From the NCBI RefSeq assembly GCF_000835495.1, contig NW_015622541.1, positions 3,782,001 through 3,846,000 on the forward strand: a stretch of 64,000 nucleotides of DNA. The letters run 5' to 3'. The notes beneath the pieces are model-generated. The model saw only the letters and a program-made list of their open reading frames with translations, was not told the DNA's origin and ran no database searches. This document shows positions 1 through 13,528 of this stretch, one piece after another. The position numbers and the translations under genes are program-made. The stretch is from Cladophialophora immunda (lineage: Eukaryota > Ascomycota > Eurotiomycetes > Chaetothyriales > Herpotrichiellaceae). The number at the start of each line of letters is the position of its first letter. Positions within the stretch are counted from its first letter, which is position 1.

Positions 1-3000
1 AGAGAGCTCGAAGCAGTTGGCAGCCTTTTGTCTAAAGCCAGTCGTCCCGAATCCATCAACAAGTGTGCTCGATTTGCCGTGGATACTCAAATCACTCTCT
101 ATGCGCAGAAGGATGTACGGGAAGAATTGGTCAATGGTCATGACGACACTCCTAGTTAGTTACCAAAATACCCTTTGCAGGTGAAGACTTCTAATCGATG
201 GGCAGAAATCGAGCATCTCTATACCCTTTCGTCCGAGTTGTCCCCTGCACAAACGACCGTTGCCACAATTGCCTTTCTGAAACTGTCCGGGCCTCTTGAT
301 GGACGAAAAACGATCGCCAGTCAGATCCAAGTCTTCAACCTCCCGGGTTCCTACAACATTGGTGGTGAAGCAAACACCGGCGGAGATGTTATCTCTCCCT
401 ACGAAGTAGTCTACTCGCTCCTCCACAACGTTCTCAGCCCCTACTTTGAGGCCTATACCCGACAGCATGGATCGACCAACCGGAATTGGTATGATCCTCA
501 GGCGAAAGGTGGCATTCCTGGTGCGAAGAGAAGGATTGCGGAACTTGAAATGAGCCTGCTGCACCTGCAACAAAACACTGATATTCCGATGATACACCTG
601 CCCATGCATGAAGTGGTTATGGGAGCCTTGCAAAATGCTGAAGCCCAAGGACTGTCTCCCTCTGTGCAATTGATCCCGTCTCACGTCCTTGAGAACACCA
701 CCGTCCTGAACAGCATCCAAAATCATGTTATCGGGTGGATCAAGTCGATACAGAATATCACCAAATTGACCAAGGATGTCAAGGACGCGACCCCCACACA
801 GACTTCTGCGGCGCAGGAGATCAATTTCTGGCTATCTCTGGAGGCTTCATTGAACAAACTAGTGGAAGAAATAAGTCTCGACCATGTCCGTTTGACATTG
901 GAGATTCTGAAGAAAGCCAAGCGGCAACAGGCGGTCGTGAGTTTTGAAACCGACACCGGCTGGAGAGACGCCCTCGAAGTTGTGCGGAACTACAACACTC
1001 TCATGAGAGACTTTCCCCTAGATGAATTGTCTTCGGCAACGTCGCTGCAAAAACTGGCGGAGGCTCTTGTCCTGATCTTTAACCACCTGAACAAGAAATG
1101 GAGGGTTTGCAACTACCCCATTCGCCGAGCACTCAGACTGGTGGAGGGTATCTCAGAGGACATGAATACTCAGATTCTTCGTCTCCTTCAAGGCCGCTCG
1201 ATCATGTCACTCAGCTGGGACGAGTTTACCGACCTGATGAACTCGGTCAATCTGGTTTGGGAGACTTGGGACGACCAGATGAAAAGTTTCACAGCTGTTG
1301 CTCGGGAGATTACACGGCGCAAAAACACCGACTTCGTGCCCGTGAAGATAGTCCCTAGACACGCTCAAACTCAGGAGCGACTGCGGTACGTCTACCGCTT
1401 CCGAAACGACCACGAGCAACTGCGCCGTACAATCATCAACGTACTCGGATCCAAAGCTCACGCGACCGACGCGACGCGACCAGCGGAGGACGGCGGGGCT
1501 GCTATCATCGAAGAGCTAGGCGATGTTGACGCCGTTGAGGAAGTCGCCGGTGCCTACGATATTGTCCGCCACGTGGATGTGCTAGACGTGTCTCCAAAGG
1601 GAACGGAAATTTGGGTCCAGGCTGAAATGCAGTATACCGAACGGACGTCTCGAGTGGAGGACTCGATCATCACAAGGCTTAGAGATCGCCTGGGCAAAGC
1701 GAAGACGGCTAATGAGATGTTTCGAGTTTTTGAAAAATTCAACGCCTTATTGGTCAGACCGAAAGTTCGAGGCGCCATCGCAGCATATCAGACTCAGCTC
1801 CTGGACAATGTCAAGAACGCCATTGCCTCTCTTCACGAAAGATTCAAGCAGCAGTACGGTGGCTCCGAAGCACAGATGATGGCTCAACTTCGTGACATCC
1901 CTCCCGTGGCAGGTGCAATCCTCTGGGTTCGTCAAATCGAAGCACAGTTGAACAACTATATGTCCAAGGTCCAGGCAGTCTTAGGAGAAGACTGGATGCT
2001 ACATACAGATGGGGAGAAGTTGGAAGCGGAGAGCAATCTGTTTCGAAAGAAGCTCACCACCAGAGACATCTATGAAGCGTGGCTTAGGGATGTTCAGGCG
2101 AGGGACATTTCCGTCACCGGCAGGCTCTTCTCTATTTCCCGGAGTCGTACAGCAAACGGCGCTATGGAGCTCATTGTGAACTTTGACAATCATGCGATCT
2201 CGCTGTTCAAAGAGGTCAGAAATCTGAGTTGGTTGAACTACCAAATTCCCCACCGGATAGCAACAACCGCGAAACAAGCTCAGCGCGTGTATCCGTACGC
2301 CTTGAGTCTTATGGAGAGTGTTGCAGGGTACTTTTCCGCCGTTCGAGCTATTCAGGAAATCCCCAACATCGCACCTCTGATGGCAGGCTATGAGAAGGAA
2401 GTGCAAAGCCTCTTCGCTACTGGCATAAAGTTACGATGGGATTCCTTCATCCATTCCTACGAACTGCACATTAAAGGAAAAGCCACTACCAACGACTCGG
2501 CCCATGTGCAGTATGTTCGTGACTTGGCCACGGCGGTCACAACTCTGCAAAGCAAAACCGCGACCGTACGAAGCCTTGACCAGAGCATCCAAGTTGCTCT
2601 TTCTGAGATGAAGAGCTGTCCTTATACTGCCAAGAATTTCCAGGCCCAAATGGACGTTATCCAAAACGCTGTGGACAAGATGAATTTGGAAAATTACTCA
2701 AATCTCTCTAATTGGGTGTTTCAATTAAACCTGCAACTTCGCCATATTTTCGAGGAACGATTACGAGCTGCGCTAAAGTACTGGATCGCATCTTTCACCT
2801 CCACGGACGAGCAATACCCAGCCTCAGAGGAAGCAATGCACCACGTTCAGTTCCCCCTTACACAAATCGAGATAATGATGAACAATCAAACAGTTTTTGT
2901 CGACCCTCCTCTCAACTTTGTCAGGGCCTCTTGGGTACTTCAGCTAGAAGATTGGCTGGAGGTCTTGTGTCACTTACCGCAGGTCAGAGCTTCTCGGTAC

Positions 3001-6000
3001 TCAGTGACCGCGGATCTTGGTTCACCACAAGCAACACCATCATTCACAGATCTACCGTTGCAGAATGTTGAGGCTCTGCAGGCCGCCTACAGCGCCATCG
3101 ATACTAGGATCGACAATATGGCCGTTTATCTTGAGGAGTGGTACACCTACCAGAATTTGTGGGATCTCCGGAGCGATCAATTACATGAAAGCCTTGGTGA
3201 TGATCTTGCCCAATGGCACCAACTGCTACAAGAAGTTCGCCATGCACGTTCAACATTTGACACCTCCGAGGGGCGCAAGAGCTTTGGCAGCGTTGTCTTC
3301 GATTATGAGCAGGTCCAATCGAAAATCACACAGAAATACGATCAATGGCAGTACGAGATAACCAGCAAGTTTGGTGGCATTCTTGGCAATCGTATGGCGG
3401 AAGTGTACACTGATATGAAACGATCGCGCCTCGAGCTCGAAAACCACTCCCTCGAGGCGTCATCAACGGCGCAGGCCGTTGCATTCATTACCATCGTCCA
3501 ACAATGCAGACGAAATGCGATGATATGGGGTCCCGAAGTCGAGATCTTTAGGCAAGGCCAGACAACCCTTTCGCGGCAGCGGTACAATTTTGCTAGTGAC
3601 TGGCTCTCTGCAAACCAAGTGAGCGACGAATGGGATGCTTTCGACGAGATATTGAATCGTAAAAGCAAGGTCGTTGAAGATCAGACGGATGCACTGCGAG
3701 CCAACATCATTGCAGAAGATCGCGTTATCGGCACCCGCATTGCTGATGTGGTTGCTCAGTGGACGGACGAGAAGCCGGTTTCCGGTACAATCCCACCTGG
3801 AGAAGCTGCCGAGCTCCTACGCGTCTACCAAGTCCGTATGGAGAAGTTGCAAGCAGAGGCCGAAACCGTCTCACGAGCAAAAGAAGCCCTTGCGTTGCCA
3901 TCTACTCGGGATGATTCTCTTACTGCTGCCTTGGAAGAAGTGAGCGACTTCAAGTCTGTCTGGTCCGCCCTGTCCACGATATGGCAAAGCATCAACGAAC
4001 TCCGCGACATGTTATGGACCAGTTTACAACCACGAAAGCTTCGTCAATCATTGGATGGCTTAGTGAAGATGACGAAAGAGATGCCCAGTCGAATGCGGCA
4101 GTATGCGGCTTTCGAGCATGTCCAGACGGTTCTCCGACAGTTGATCAAGGCAAATCCACTTCTAAACGACCTCAAGTCCGATGCCATTCGGGAAAGACAC
4201 TGGTTAAAGATCTACAAAGCCTTGAAGCCCAACAAGAGATATTCTGAGGTGTCGATGACCTTGGGGGATGTCTGGGATCTTCAGTTGATCGCGAGTGAAG
4301 CAACTATCCGGGACATTATCGTCCAAGCAAGAGGAGAGCTGGCCCTCGAAGAGTTCGTAAGGCAAGTCCGAGAGACTTGGCAAAGCTACCCCCTTGATCT
4401 GGTCAACTATCAGAACAAGTGTCGACTCATTCGAGGCTGGGATGACCTTTTCTCCAAATGCAGTGAGAACCTGAATTCCCTTCAGGCTATGCGGCACTCT
4501 CCCTACTACAAAGAATTTGAGGAAGAGGCCTCATCGTGGGAGGACAAGCTAAATCGCGTCCATGTTCTGTTCGACATCTGGATCGACGTTCAGAGGCAAT
4601 GGGTTTACCTAGAAGGCGTCTTTACTGGCAACAACGATATCAAGCACCTTCTCCCGACTGAGTCCAGCAGGTTCTCGAATATCAACACCGAATTTTCGGC
4701 CGTCATGAAGAAGGTCTACAAATCCCCCTTTGTCATGGACGTCCTAGCCATTCCTGGGGTGCAGAAGTCTCTAGAGCGTCTGGCAGAACTCCTGAGCAAA
4801 ATTCAGAAGGCGCTGGGCGAGTACCTCGAACGGGAGCGTGTCTCATTCCCTCGATTCTATTTTGTCGGTGATGAAGACTTGCTTGAGATCATTGGCAACA
4901 GCAATGACAGCACTCGCGTCGCAAAGCACTTCAAGAAGATGTTCGCCGGGATATCTGGCGCAGAAGTCACTGATGACAATACAATTGCAGCCGTTACTTC
5001 GAAGGAAGGCGAGGTTGTCAGGCTAAAGAAAGAGGTTTCTCTGATCAAACTGCCGAAAATCAACGACTGGCTTACAGCTCTCGACACCAGTGTCAAGCAA
5101 ACCTTGGCCGAATTGCTTGCGGAAGCCGCCACTGCCTTTAAACCGTTGTTTACCGCGCCTGAACTAGATGTCCACCAATTTCAAGAGTATATGACGCGAT
5201 TTCCTGCTCAGATAATGATCCTAGCGGCGCAAGTTGTATGGACCGACCTTGTTCAAGGAGCACTTGAAGAAGGGGGCCAGGGACTGTCGAAACTTCATGA
5301 GTATGAAGTGCGTCTGCTCGACGTTCTGGCAGAGAGCGTGTTGCAGGACCTTCCTGCCCTGACTCGCAAGAAATGCGAGCACTTTATCACTGAGGCTGTG
5401 CATCAACGAGACGTCATTGCGAAGCTCATGAAAGCCGAAGCAAACACACCTGGGCATTATCTCTGGCTTTTGCAGATGCGTTACGTCTACGACCCCAATG
5501 CAGATCTAATGAGCCGCCTCCATGTTCAAATGGCAAATGCAGACCTGGATTATGGTTATGAATATCTTGGTGTCCCAGATCGCCTCGTTCGGACACCACT
5601 GACTGACCGATGCTTTTTGACTCTTACACAAGCCCTTTGCCAAAGACTCGGGGGTTCACCATACGGTCCAGCAGGAACTGGAAAGACCGAATCAGTCAAG
5701 GCTCTAGGGCTTCAACTGGGGCGCTTCACCTTGGTTTTCTGTTGTGACGACACCTTCGACTTCCAGGCAATGGGCCGCATATTCCTAGGACTGTGTCAGG
5801 TAGGGGCTTGGGGGTGTTTCGATGAATTCAACCGTCTTGAAGAAAGAATTCTCTCGGCTGTGTCGCAACAAATTCAAAATATTCAGATTGGCCTCAAAAA
5901 TACCACCAACGAGCAGAAGGCGCAAATCGACCTGGTTGGACGCCGCTTCAAAGTCAACCCAAATTCGGGCTTGTTCATCACGATGAATCCTGGTTACGCT

Positions 6001-9000
6001 GGCCGTTCTAACCTCCCCGATAATCTGAAGAAGCTCTTTAGGAGCGTTGCAATGTCGAAGCCAGACAAAGAGCTAATCGCTGAAGTCATGCTTTTCTCGC
6101 AAGGCTTCAAGCAAGCCAAACATATTTCACACCAGGTCGTGCCATTTTTCGACCACTGTGCGCAACGGCTTTCAAAGCAACCTCACTACGATTTCGGTCT
6201 GAGAGCGCTAAAAAGCGTCCTTATTAGCTCTGGCGGACTCAAGAGAGTTCGCATGCAAACGCCAGAAGGGATTCCGGGAGACGAAAGCGTCATTGAGCCG
6301 CAAATCATCGTCCAGAGCATTCGAGAAACAGTGTCTCCAAAACTGATCAAACAAGACGTCGAAACCCTCATTCAGGTCCAGGCAGAAGACTTCCCCGGCG
6401 TGGAATATGTCCCTGCAAACATGACCCAGCTGATGGAGGCAATCAAACAAGTGATGCAAGAGGAGCATCTCACAGAAAGCGAGGCTTGGATGACGAAGAT
6501 TCTCCAGCTGTATCAAATTCAAAATATCCATCACGGCGTCATGATGGTTGGACAATCCGCCTCTGGTAAATCTGCCATATGGAGGGTCCTCCTTCAAGCC
6601 CTGCAGAAAGTGGAGGGAATTGAAGGCGTGTACCATGTGATTGATCCGAAGGTCATGTCAAAGGAAGCACTCTACGGTAGCCTCGACAGCACGACGCGAG
6701 AGTGGACAGATGGTTTGTTCACCGCTATCCTACGGAAGGTCGTTGACAATCTTCGTGGCGAAGACAGTAAGCGGCATTGGATCGTTTTTGACGGAGATGT
6801 CGATCCCGAATGGGTGGAAAACCTGAACAGCGTCCTTGACGACAACAAACTCCTCACCCTGCCGAACGGCGAAAGATTGAACCTGCCGCCAAATGTTCGA
6901 ATCATGTTCGAAGTCGAAAGCCTTAAATATGCCACGCTTGCTACGGTCAGCCGTTGTGGTATGGTGTGGTTCTCCGACGACACCGTCAGCCCTTCGCTGA
7001 TGATCGACCACTTCCTTCAGAAGCTCGCGGACCGGACATTTGAGGATCTGGATGACGAGATCAAGGCAGCTGGGCTCAGTACGAAAGCTCAAGAGACACA
7101 GCGTCACGTAGTCGAGACCCTAAGAGGCTTGATGCAGCGAGATGATCTTCTTCTCAAAGCACTATCATCCGCGTCAACTCACAAGCATATCATGGAATTT
7201 ACTACGGCAAGGGCGCTTAGCAGCCTGTTCAGTCTGCTGGCTAAAGGATGTCGCACCATCCTGGAGTACAACATGAATCATCCCGAATTCCCCTTGGATC
7301 CAGAGCAGACAGAGGGCTTCATTTCGAAGAAGCTTCTATTGGCCATCGTCTGGAGCTTCGTCGGCGACGCATCTCTGGGCATCCGCAAGGAGTTCGGTGA
7401 TTTCCTGTCTTCAATGACGAACGTCGACCTACCGACCCTCGACAGCTCTACATCCCTCATTGATTACGATGTGACTCTTCCCCACGCTCAATGGGTGCCA
7501 TGGCAGACCCAGGTCCCAACAATCGACCTGAACACCCATTCAATTACGCAAACTGATGTTATCATCCCTACGGTCGATACCGTCCGTCATGAGGACGTCC
7601 TGTATTCGTGGTTGTCAGAACACAAACCATTGATGCTGTGCGGCCCGCCGGGTTCTGGCAAAACAATGACTCTTTTCAGTGCCCTTCGGAAACTTCCCGA
7701 TATGGAGGTTGTCGGTCTCAACTTTTCCAGTGCCACTCAGCCAGAGCTCGTCATCAAGACATTTGAGCAATACTGCGAATACAAAAAGACCCTCAATGGC
7801 ATGGTGCTCTCCCCTACCCAGCTTGGTCGATGGTTGGTCATTTTCTGCGACGAGATCAATCTTCCCGCCCCCGACAAATACGGCACTCAGCGCGCGATCA
7901 GTTTCCTACGGCAGCTTGTGGAACAAAATGGGTTTTGGCGCACTACAGACAGAGTGTGGGTGACTTTGGAACGTATTCAATTCGTCGGCGCTTGCAATCC
8001 GCCAGAAGATGTGGGACGTCATCCCATGGGTGACAGATTCTTGAGGCACGCGCCCGTGGTCATGGTCGATTACCCTGGCGAGGTCTCCTTGACCCAGATC
8101 TACGGCACCTTCAACAACGCAGTCCTCAAGGTTATACCGTCATTGCGAGGATTCTCAGAAGCTCTAACGCACGCAATGGTGGAATTCTACCTGAAGTCAC
8201 AAGCTAGATTCACCCCGGATATTCAGCCGCACTATGTGTACTCGCCCCGAGAACTGACCCGATGGGTTCGCGGCATATACGAGGCTATAGCCCCTCTCGA
8301 ACACCTCTCTTTGGAAGGACTGATTCGCATTTGGGCCCACGAAGCATTGCGACTGTTCCAAGATCGACTTGTTGAACAAGAGGAACGGGCCTGGACATCT
8401 GATATGATTCGACAGACTGCTATAGAACACTTCCCCACTGCCGACATCGATCAAGCTTTACAGGGTCCGATCCTCTTCTCGAACTGGCTCTCGAAGAATT
8501 ATGTCTCTGTTGAGCAAGAACAATTACGTGAGTTTGTCAAGGCACGTCTGAAGACGTTCTGCGAGGAAGAGGTCGATGTTCCTCTCGTGTTGTTCAATGA
8601 TGTCCTCGAGCATGCTCTCCGCATTGACCGAGTCTTCCGCCAACCACAAGGCCACCTCATCCTAATCGGCACCAGCGGAAGCGGCAAGACCACGTTGTCT
8701 AGGTTTGTAGCCTGGATGAATGGCTTGACCATATTCCAGATCAAAGTCCACGGGAGATACTCTGCAGAAGACTTCGATGATGATTTGAGAGGTGTTCTCA
8801 GAGCCTGTGGTTGCCGAGGCCAAAAGATTTGCTTCATCATGGATGAATCCAACGTCTTGGATTCCGGTTTCTTGGAACGGATGAATACCTTACTCGCCAA
8901 TGGAGAAGTCCCCGGTCTTTTCGAAGGGGACGAATACTCAGCTCTCATGACTGCTTGCAAGGAAGGGGCTCAACGACAAGGTCTGCTTCTAGATTCGCAA

Positions 9001-12000
9001 GAAGAGCTTTACAAGTGGTTCACCCAGCAGATTGTTCGCAATTTGCATGTCGTATTCACAATGAATCCGCCCCAGGATGGTCTCTCGTCAAAGGCAGCTA
9101 CTAGCCCGGCGTTGTTCAACAGATGCGTTCTCAATTGGATGGGTGATTGGTCGGATCAAGCTCTCTTTCAGGTCGGCTACGAGCTCACACACTCTGTCGA
9201 TCTTGACAAGCCGAATTTCTCCGCCCCTGACAGCATCCCCGTCGCGTATCGTGGTTTATCGCTGCCTGCGTCACACCGCGACACGATCATTAATGCAATG
9301 GTGCACATACATTACTCCGTCCAGAAGACCAACGAGCGCTTGGAGCGTCAACAGGGGATTGTCACTTATCTCACTCCTCGACATTACCTCGATTTCGTCA
9401 CGCAGTTCCGCAAACTCTTCAGCGAGAAGCGGGAAGATCTCGAAGAACAACAACGCCATCTTAATGTTGGTCTAGATAAGCTTCGAGATACCGTCGACAA
9501 AGTACGTGACTTGAGGGCAAGCTTGGCTCAGAAGAAGCATCAGCTAGAGTTGAAGGATGCCGAGGCGAATGAAAAGCTTCAACGCATGGTTGCAGATCAA
9601 CGAACTGCCGAGTCGCAAAAGACCACATCCATGGAGATACAAACAGAATTAGAGAAGCAAGAGAAAGAGATCGCCAGCCGGAGAGAGATTGTGTTGGACG
9701 ACTTGGCCAAGGCAGAACCGGCAGTCATCGAAGCGCAACGAAGCGTCAGCAACATCAAGAGACAACATCTCACTGAGGTGAGGTCCATGGCTAATCCTCC
9801 ATTTGGTGTCAAGCTTGCTTTGGAATCAGTATGCACCTTACTTGGTCAGAAGGTTGATAATTGGAAATCCATTCAACCTGTTGTTCGGCGGGACGATTTC
9901 ATCGCAAGTATAGTCAACTACGACAATGAGAAAGACATGACACCAGGTCTGCGACAGAAGATGCGCCACGACTACCTGTCCAACGATGACTTCACATTTG
10001 AGAAGGTCAATCGTGCCAGCAAAGCGTGTGGACCTCTGGTGCAATGGGTCGAAGCTCAAGTCAATTACTCCGAGATTCTTGACCGAGTGGGGCCTTTGCG
10101 TGCTGAAGTAGAGCAACTTGAAGACAAGGCTCTCCAAACCAAAGCGGAAGCCAAAGCGATTGAAAATAGAATCGCTAAGCTAGAGGAGAGCATTGCAACC
10201 TACAAAACCGAATACGCTGCCCTTATTAGCGAAACGCAAGCAATCAAGAGCGAAATGGCACGAGTTCAGACAAAGGTAGACCGCAGTCTGCGTCTGCTCG
10301 ACAGTCTGTCTTCCGAGCGTGTCAGATGGGAGGCCGCAAGCAAATCATTTGAGACGCAAATACAGACCCTGGTCGGAGATGTGGTCATATCATCGGCATT
10401 CCTGGCATATGGAGGTCTCTACGATCAACAGTTCAGAAAGACAATGGTTGATGATTGGATGCATCATATGTCACAGTCCGGCATTTCTTGCAAGAGCGAC
10501 GGCTCAGTGCTCGGATATCTATCATCTGCCGACGAACGCCTCCAATGGCAGCGTCACTCTCTTCCAGCTGATGACTTGTGCATGGAGAATGCCATCATGC
10601 TCAAGCGCTTCAACCGATATCCATTGATCATTGACCCACCTGGCAGGGTGACCGAATTTCTGAAACAGGAACACCAAGGACGGAAGCTAACAGTAACAAG
10701 CTTCCTAGACGACGCCTTCACAAAGCAGCTTGAGAGTGCCTTGCGCTTTGGCAATCCTATCTTGATTCAAGACGCCGAATATCTGGATCCTATATTGACG
10801 CATGTCTTGAACAAGGAATACCAGAAGACGGGTGGGCGAGTACTTATCCAGCTTGGCAAGCAAGAGATCGACTTTTCAGAGCACTTCCAATTATATCTGT
10901 CTACGCGGGATCCTTCGGCAGCCTTTGCTCCAGACGTTTGCAGCAGGACTACGTTCATCAACTTCACCGTCACCCGCAGCAGTTTGCAAACACAGTCCTT
11001 AAACGAAGTTCTCAAAGCCGAGCGACCAGATGTCGATAAACGAAGAACGAACTTGGTCAAAATGCAGGGAGAGTTTGACACAAACCTTAGGCAACTGGAA
11101 AAGAGGCTTCTGCAAGCTCTCAATGAATCCCGGGGCAATATTCTGGATGATGACAACGTCATCCAGACTCTCGAAACGCTCAAAAAGGAGGCGGCGGTCA
11201 TCACAAAGAAGGTCGCGGAAACGGAAGGAGTCATGGCAGAAGTCGAGCGTATCACACAAGGCTACAGCCACATCGCCAACGCCTGCAGTGCCATTTTTGC
11301 CTTGCTTGAGCAGCTACACCACCTCAACCATGGGTATCGATTCTCGCTGCCATATTTCATCGATATTTTCAACTCAGTACTCCATAACAACCCGCATCTC
11401 ACCAACAAAACAAATCATCAAGAACGTGGCGAGATCATCCTGAAGGACATATTTGTTGAGACTTATCGACGGACGTCCCTATCTCTGTTACAAAAGGACC
11501 GCATCACTCTGGCAATGCTTCTGGTCCGGGCCTCCCCGTACAGCTTTGATCGATCCGCAATGGAACTCATCCTAGAAGATCGACCGCACTCCCGGGGCAC
11601 TGTGCCCACTGATACTCGTGCCGAGGACGTATTGGCAGCTGTGAAACGAATTCCTGTGTTCAACAGTGACCGGATTGACCCCACGAGCAAGAGTTGGATG
11701 CAGTTTCTCTCAGCGGAACGTGCAGAGCACTGTGTTCCTACGCTCTGGAATGATACTGACAATGTGATTGATCAGAATCTCTACAGATTACTCCTTGTCA
11801 AGCTGGCCCGACCGGATAGGTTTTTGCCTGCAGCTCAAGCACTCGTCGCAAGTGTCTTCGGACCCGAAATCTTTCAGGGTACTGACGACCTGGCAACAAT
11901 TGTCAATCAAGTCAACTCCTCGATCCCCATTGCACTCTGCTCCAATCCTGGCTTTGATGCAAGTTACAAGGTCGATGCCCTCGTGGAGAAGCAGAACGCG

Positions 12001-12900
12001 AACTGTGCCAATGTTGCGATGGGCTCTGATGAAAGTGTTGCAAGTGCCGATAAAGCCATCACCGGTGCAGCTGCGAATGGTACCTGGGTTTTGATCAAGA
12101 ACGTCCATCTCGCCCCTCAATGGCTGCAGACCCTAGAGAAGCGCCTTTCGGCTCTCAAACCACATAATGATTTCAGATTGTTCCTCTCCATGGAATCAAG
12201 CCCAAAGATCCCCGTCAACCTACTTCAAGCCTCCAGGACACTTGTCTATGAACAACCAGCTGGTATGAGAGCAAACATGAAAGACACCTTGACTGTGGTA
12301 TCAGACCGAGGCACCCGAACACCTGTCGAGAAGGGCAGGCTTTACCTACTTCTCTGTTTCCTTCATGCTGTACTCCAGGAGCGACTTAGATATGCCCCAA
12401 CACTAGGCTGGAAAGGGCTCTGGGAGTTCAACGACAGCGACTACGAGTGTTGCTCTTACATTATCGATGTCTGGATTGATGCGATTGCGCAAGGAAGATC
12501 AAATATCGCACCTGTCAAATTACCTTGGGATTTACTTCGGACCTTGATCACCGAGATGTACGGTGGCAAGATCGATGATGAAGGCGATTTCTCATTGCTC
12601 AGTCAAATTGTGAGCAAGGTGTTCGATCCTGCAGCATACGAAAATGACCACGAACTGGTGTCAGCTCCGGATGAAGGCCAGGCGCTCAAAGTTCCTTCTG
12701 GGACAACCATTCGCGATTTCATGGGCTGGGTGGACCAATTACCTGAGCGAGAACCCCCAGCGTATCTAGGGCTCCCTGCAAATGCGGAGAAGTTATTATT
12801 AATGGGGCAGGGAAGGGAAATGATAGGCAACCTTGCCAGGATAACGGATTTACTCGAGGAAGGAGAACAGACGTTGTCGGAGGAGCATGGGAGCTCCTGA
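1..12900 (+). CDS. nudA/DYN1: Cytoplasmic dynein heavy chain (5'-truncated by window edge)
   Basis: Motor subunit of cytoplasmic dynein, the minus-end-directed microtubule motor that moves nuclei, endosomes and spindles. Bases 1-114 are an upstream exon in frame 1 (contains [10 protein letters not shown] and ITLYAQKD). An intron runs 115-180 (GTACGG...TTTGCAG, phase 0; a donor at 130 is also phase 0 but has poor GTCAAT context). The rest, 181-12900, is one uninterrupted exon of 4239 codons. Four AAA P-loops are visible: GPAGTGKT at 5665-5688 (AAA1, with Walker B FDEFNR), GQSASGKS at 6550-6573 (AAA2), GPPGSGKT at 7642-7665 (AAA3) and GTSGSGKT at 8669-8692 (AAA4, Walker B IMDESN). Coiled-coil stalk arms at about 9430-9780 and 10080-10340 flank the microtubule-binding tip ([12 protein letters not shown]). 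About 4277 residues are visible; fungal heavy chains are about 4300-4400, so only a short N-terminal piece is missing. The C-terminus is short, as in other fungi. Confidence 0.97.
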
Positions 12901-13528
12901 GTCGGAACCACGGAAAGGATTGGGTTGGGCTTGCATTCCATGAAGCAGAGAGCTGTCTCAATTATGACCATAGAGTGTCAGTGTCCGCATGGACCATTTT
13001 CTTTTTTGTTCGAAACGGAACGGATGTTCAATTCGTTGTCGCCGCAGTTATTGAGCGCATGGCGAAGGGCGTTTGAAGGTGATTGCGTTCCGGGTATACC
13101 CTGCGTCGTTCCACTTCGACTATGGTTTTTCATAGATAGATTCCATGGACATACTTAGACTCATCTTCCTTCGGTTGTACTGAGACTCTCATATAGCTGA
13201 GATCGAAGCAGAGACGTGAACAAGGCGCATTACCAGCGAGGCTGAAGTCACGTGCGAATATCCGGAAAACCTTCCAATATTGAACTGCGGACACTTCACT
13301 CAATGTTCAACGCGGCGCGAAGGTCAAGAGCGAATATAACAGGTGGCCATTTACGGTCAGGTATATATTATTCTATGGGAGACCGTTGCAGCAACTTGAG
13401 CTGAACATCTTCCATCTGCCCGGCAACAAGAACCAAGTGAAACGCTGGGAAAGCAGACGTCGGACAGAACCAGGATGAACTCCTCCCGCCCATAACTCCG
13501 ATACCTGGGACACCTCCACCGGCCCGCC
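12901..13528. promoter_or_regulatory. Intergenic region: dynein 3' flank and GEF promoter
   Basis: About 630 bp between two co-directional genes. No convincing coding sequence. A TATA-like GTATATATTA at 13361-13370 lies about 165 bp before the downstream ATG and could be its core promoter. That role is inferred from position and sequence only. Confidence 0.4.
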
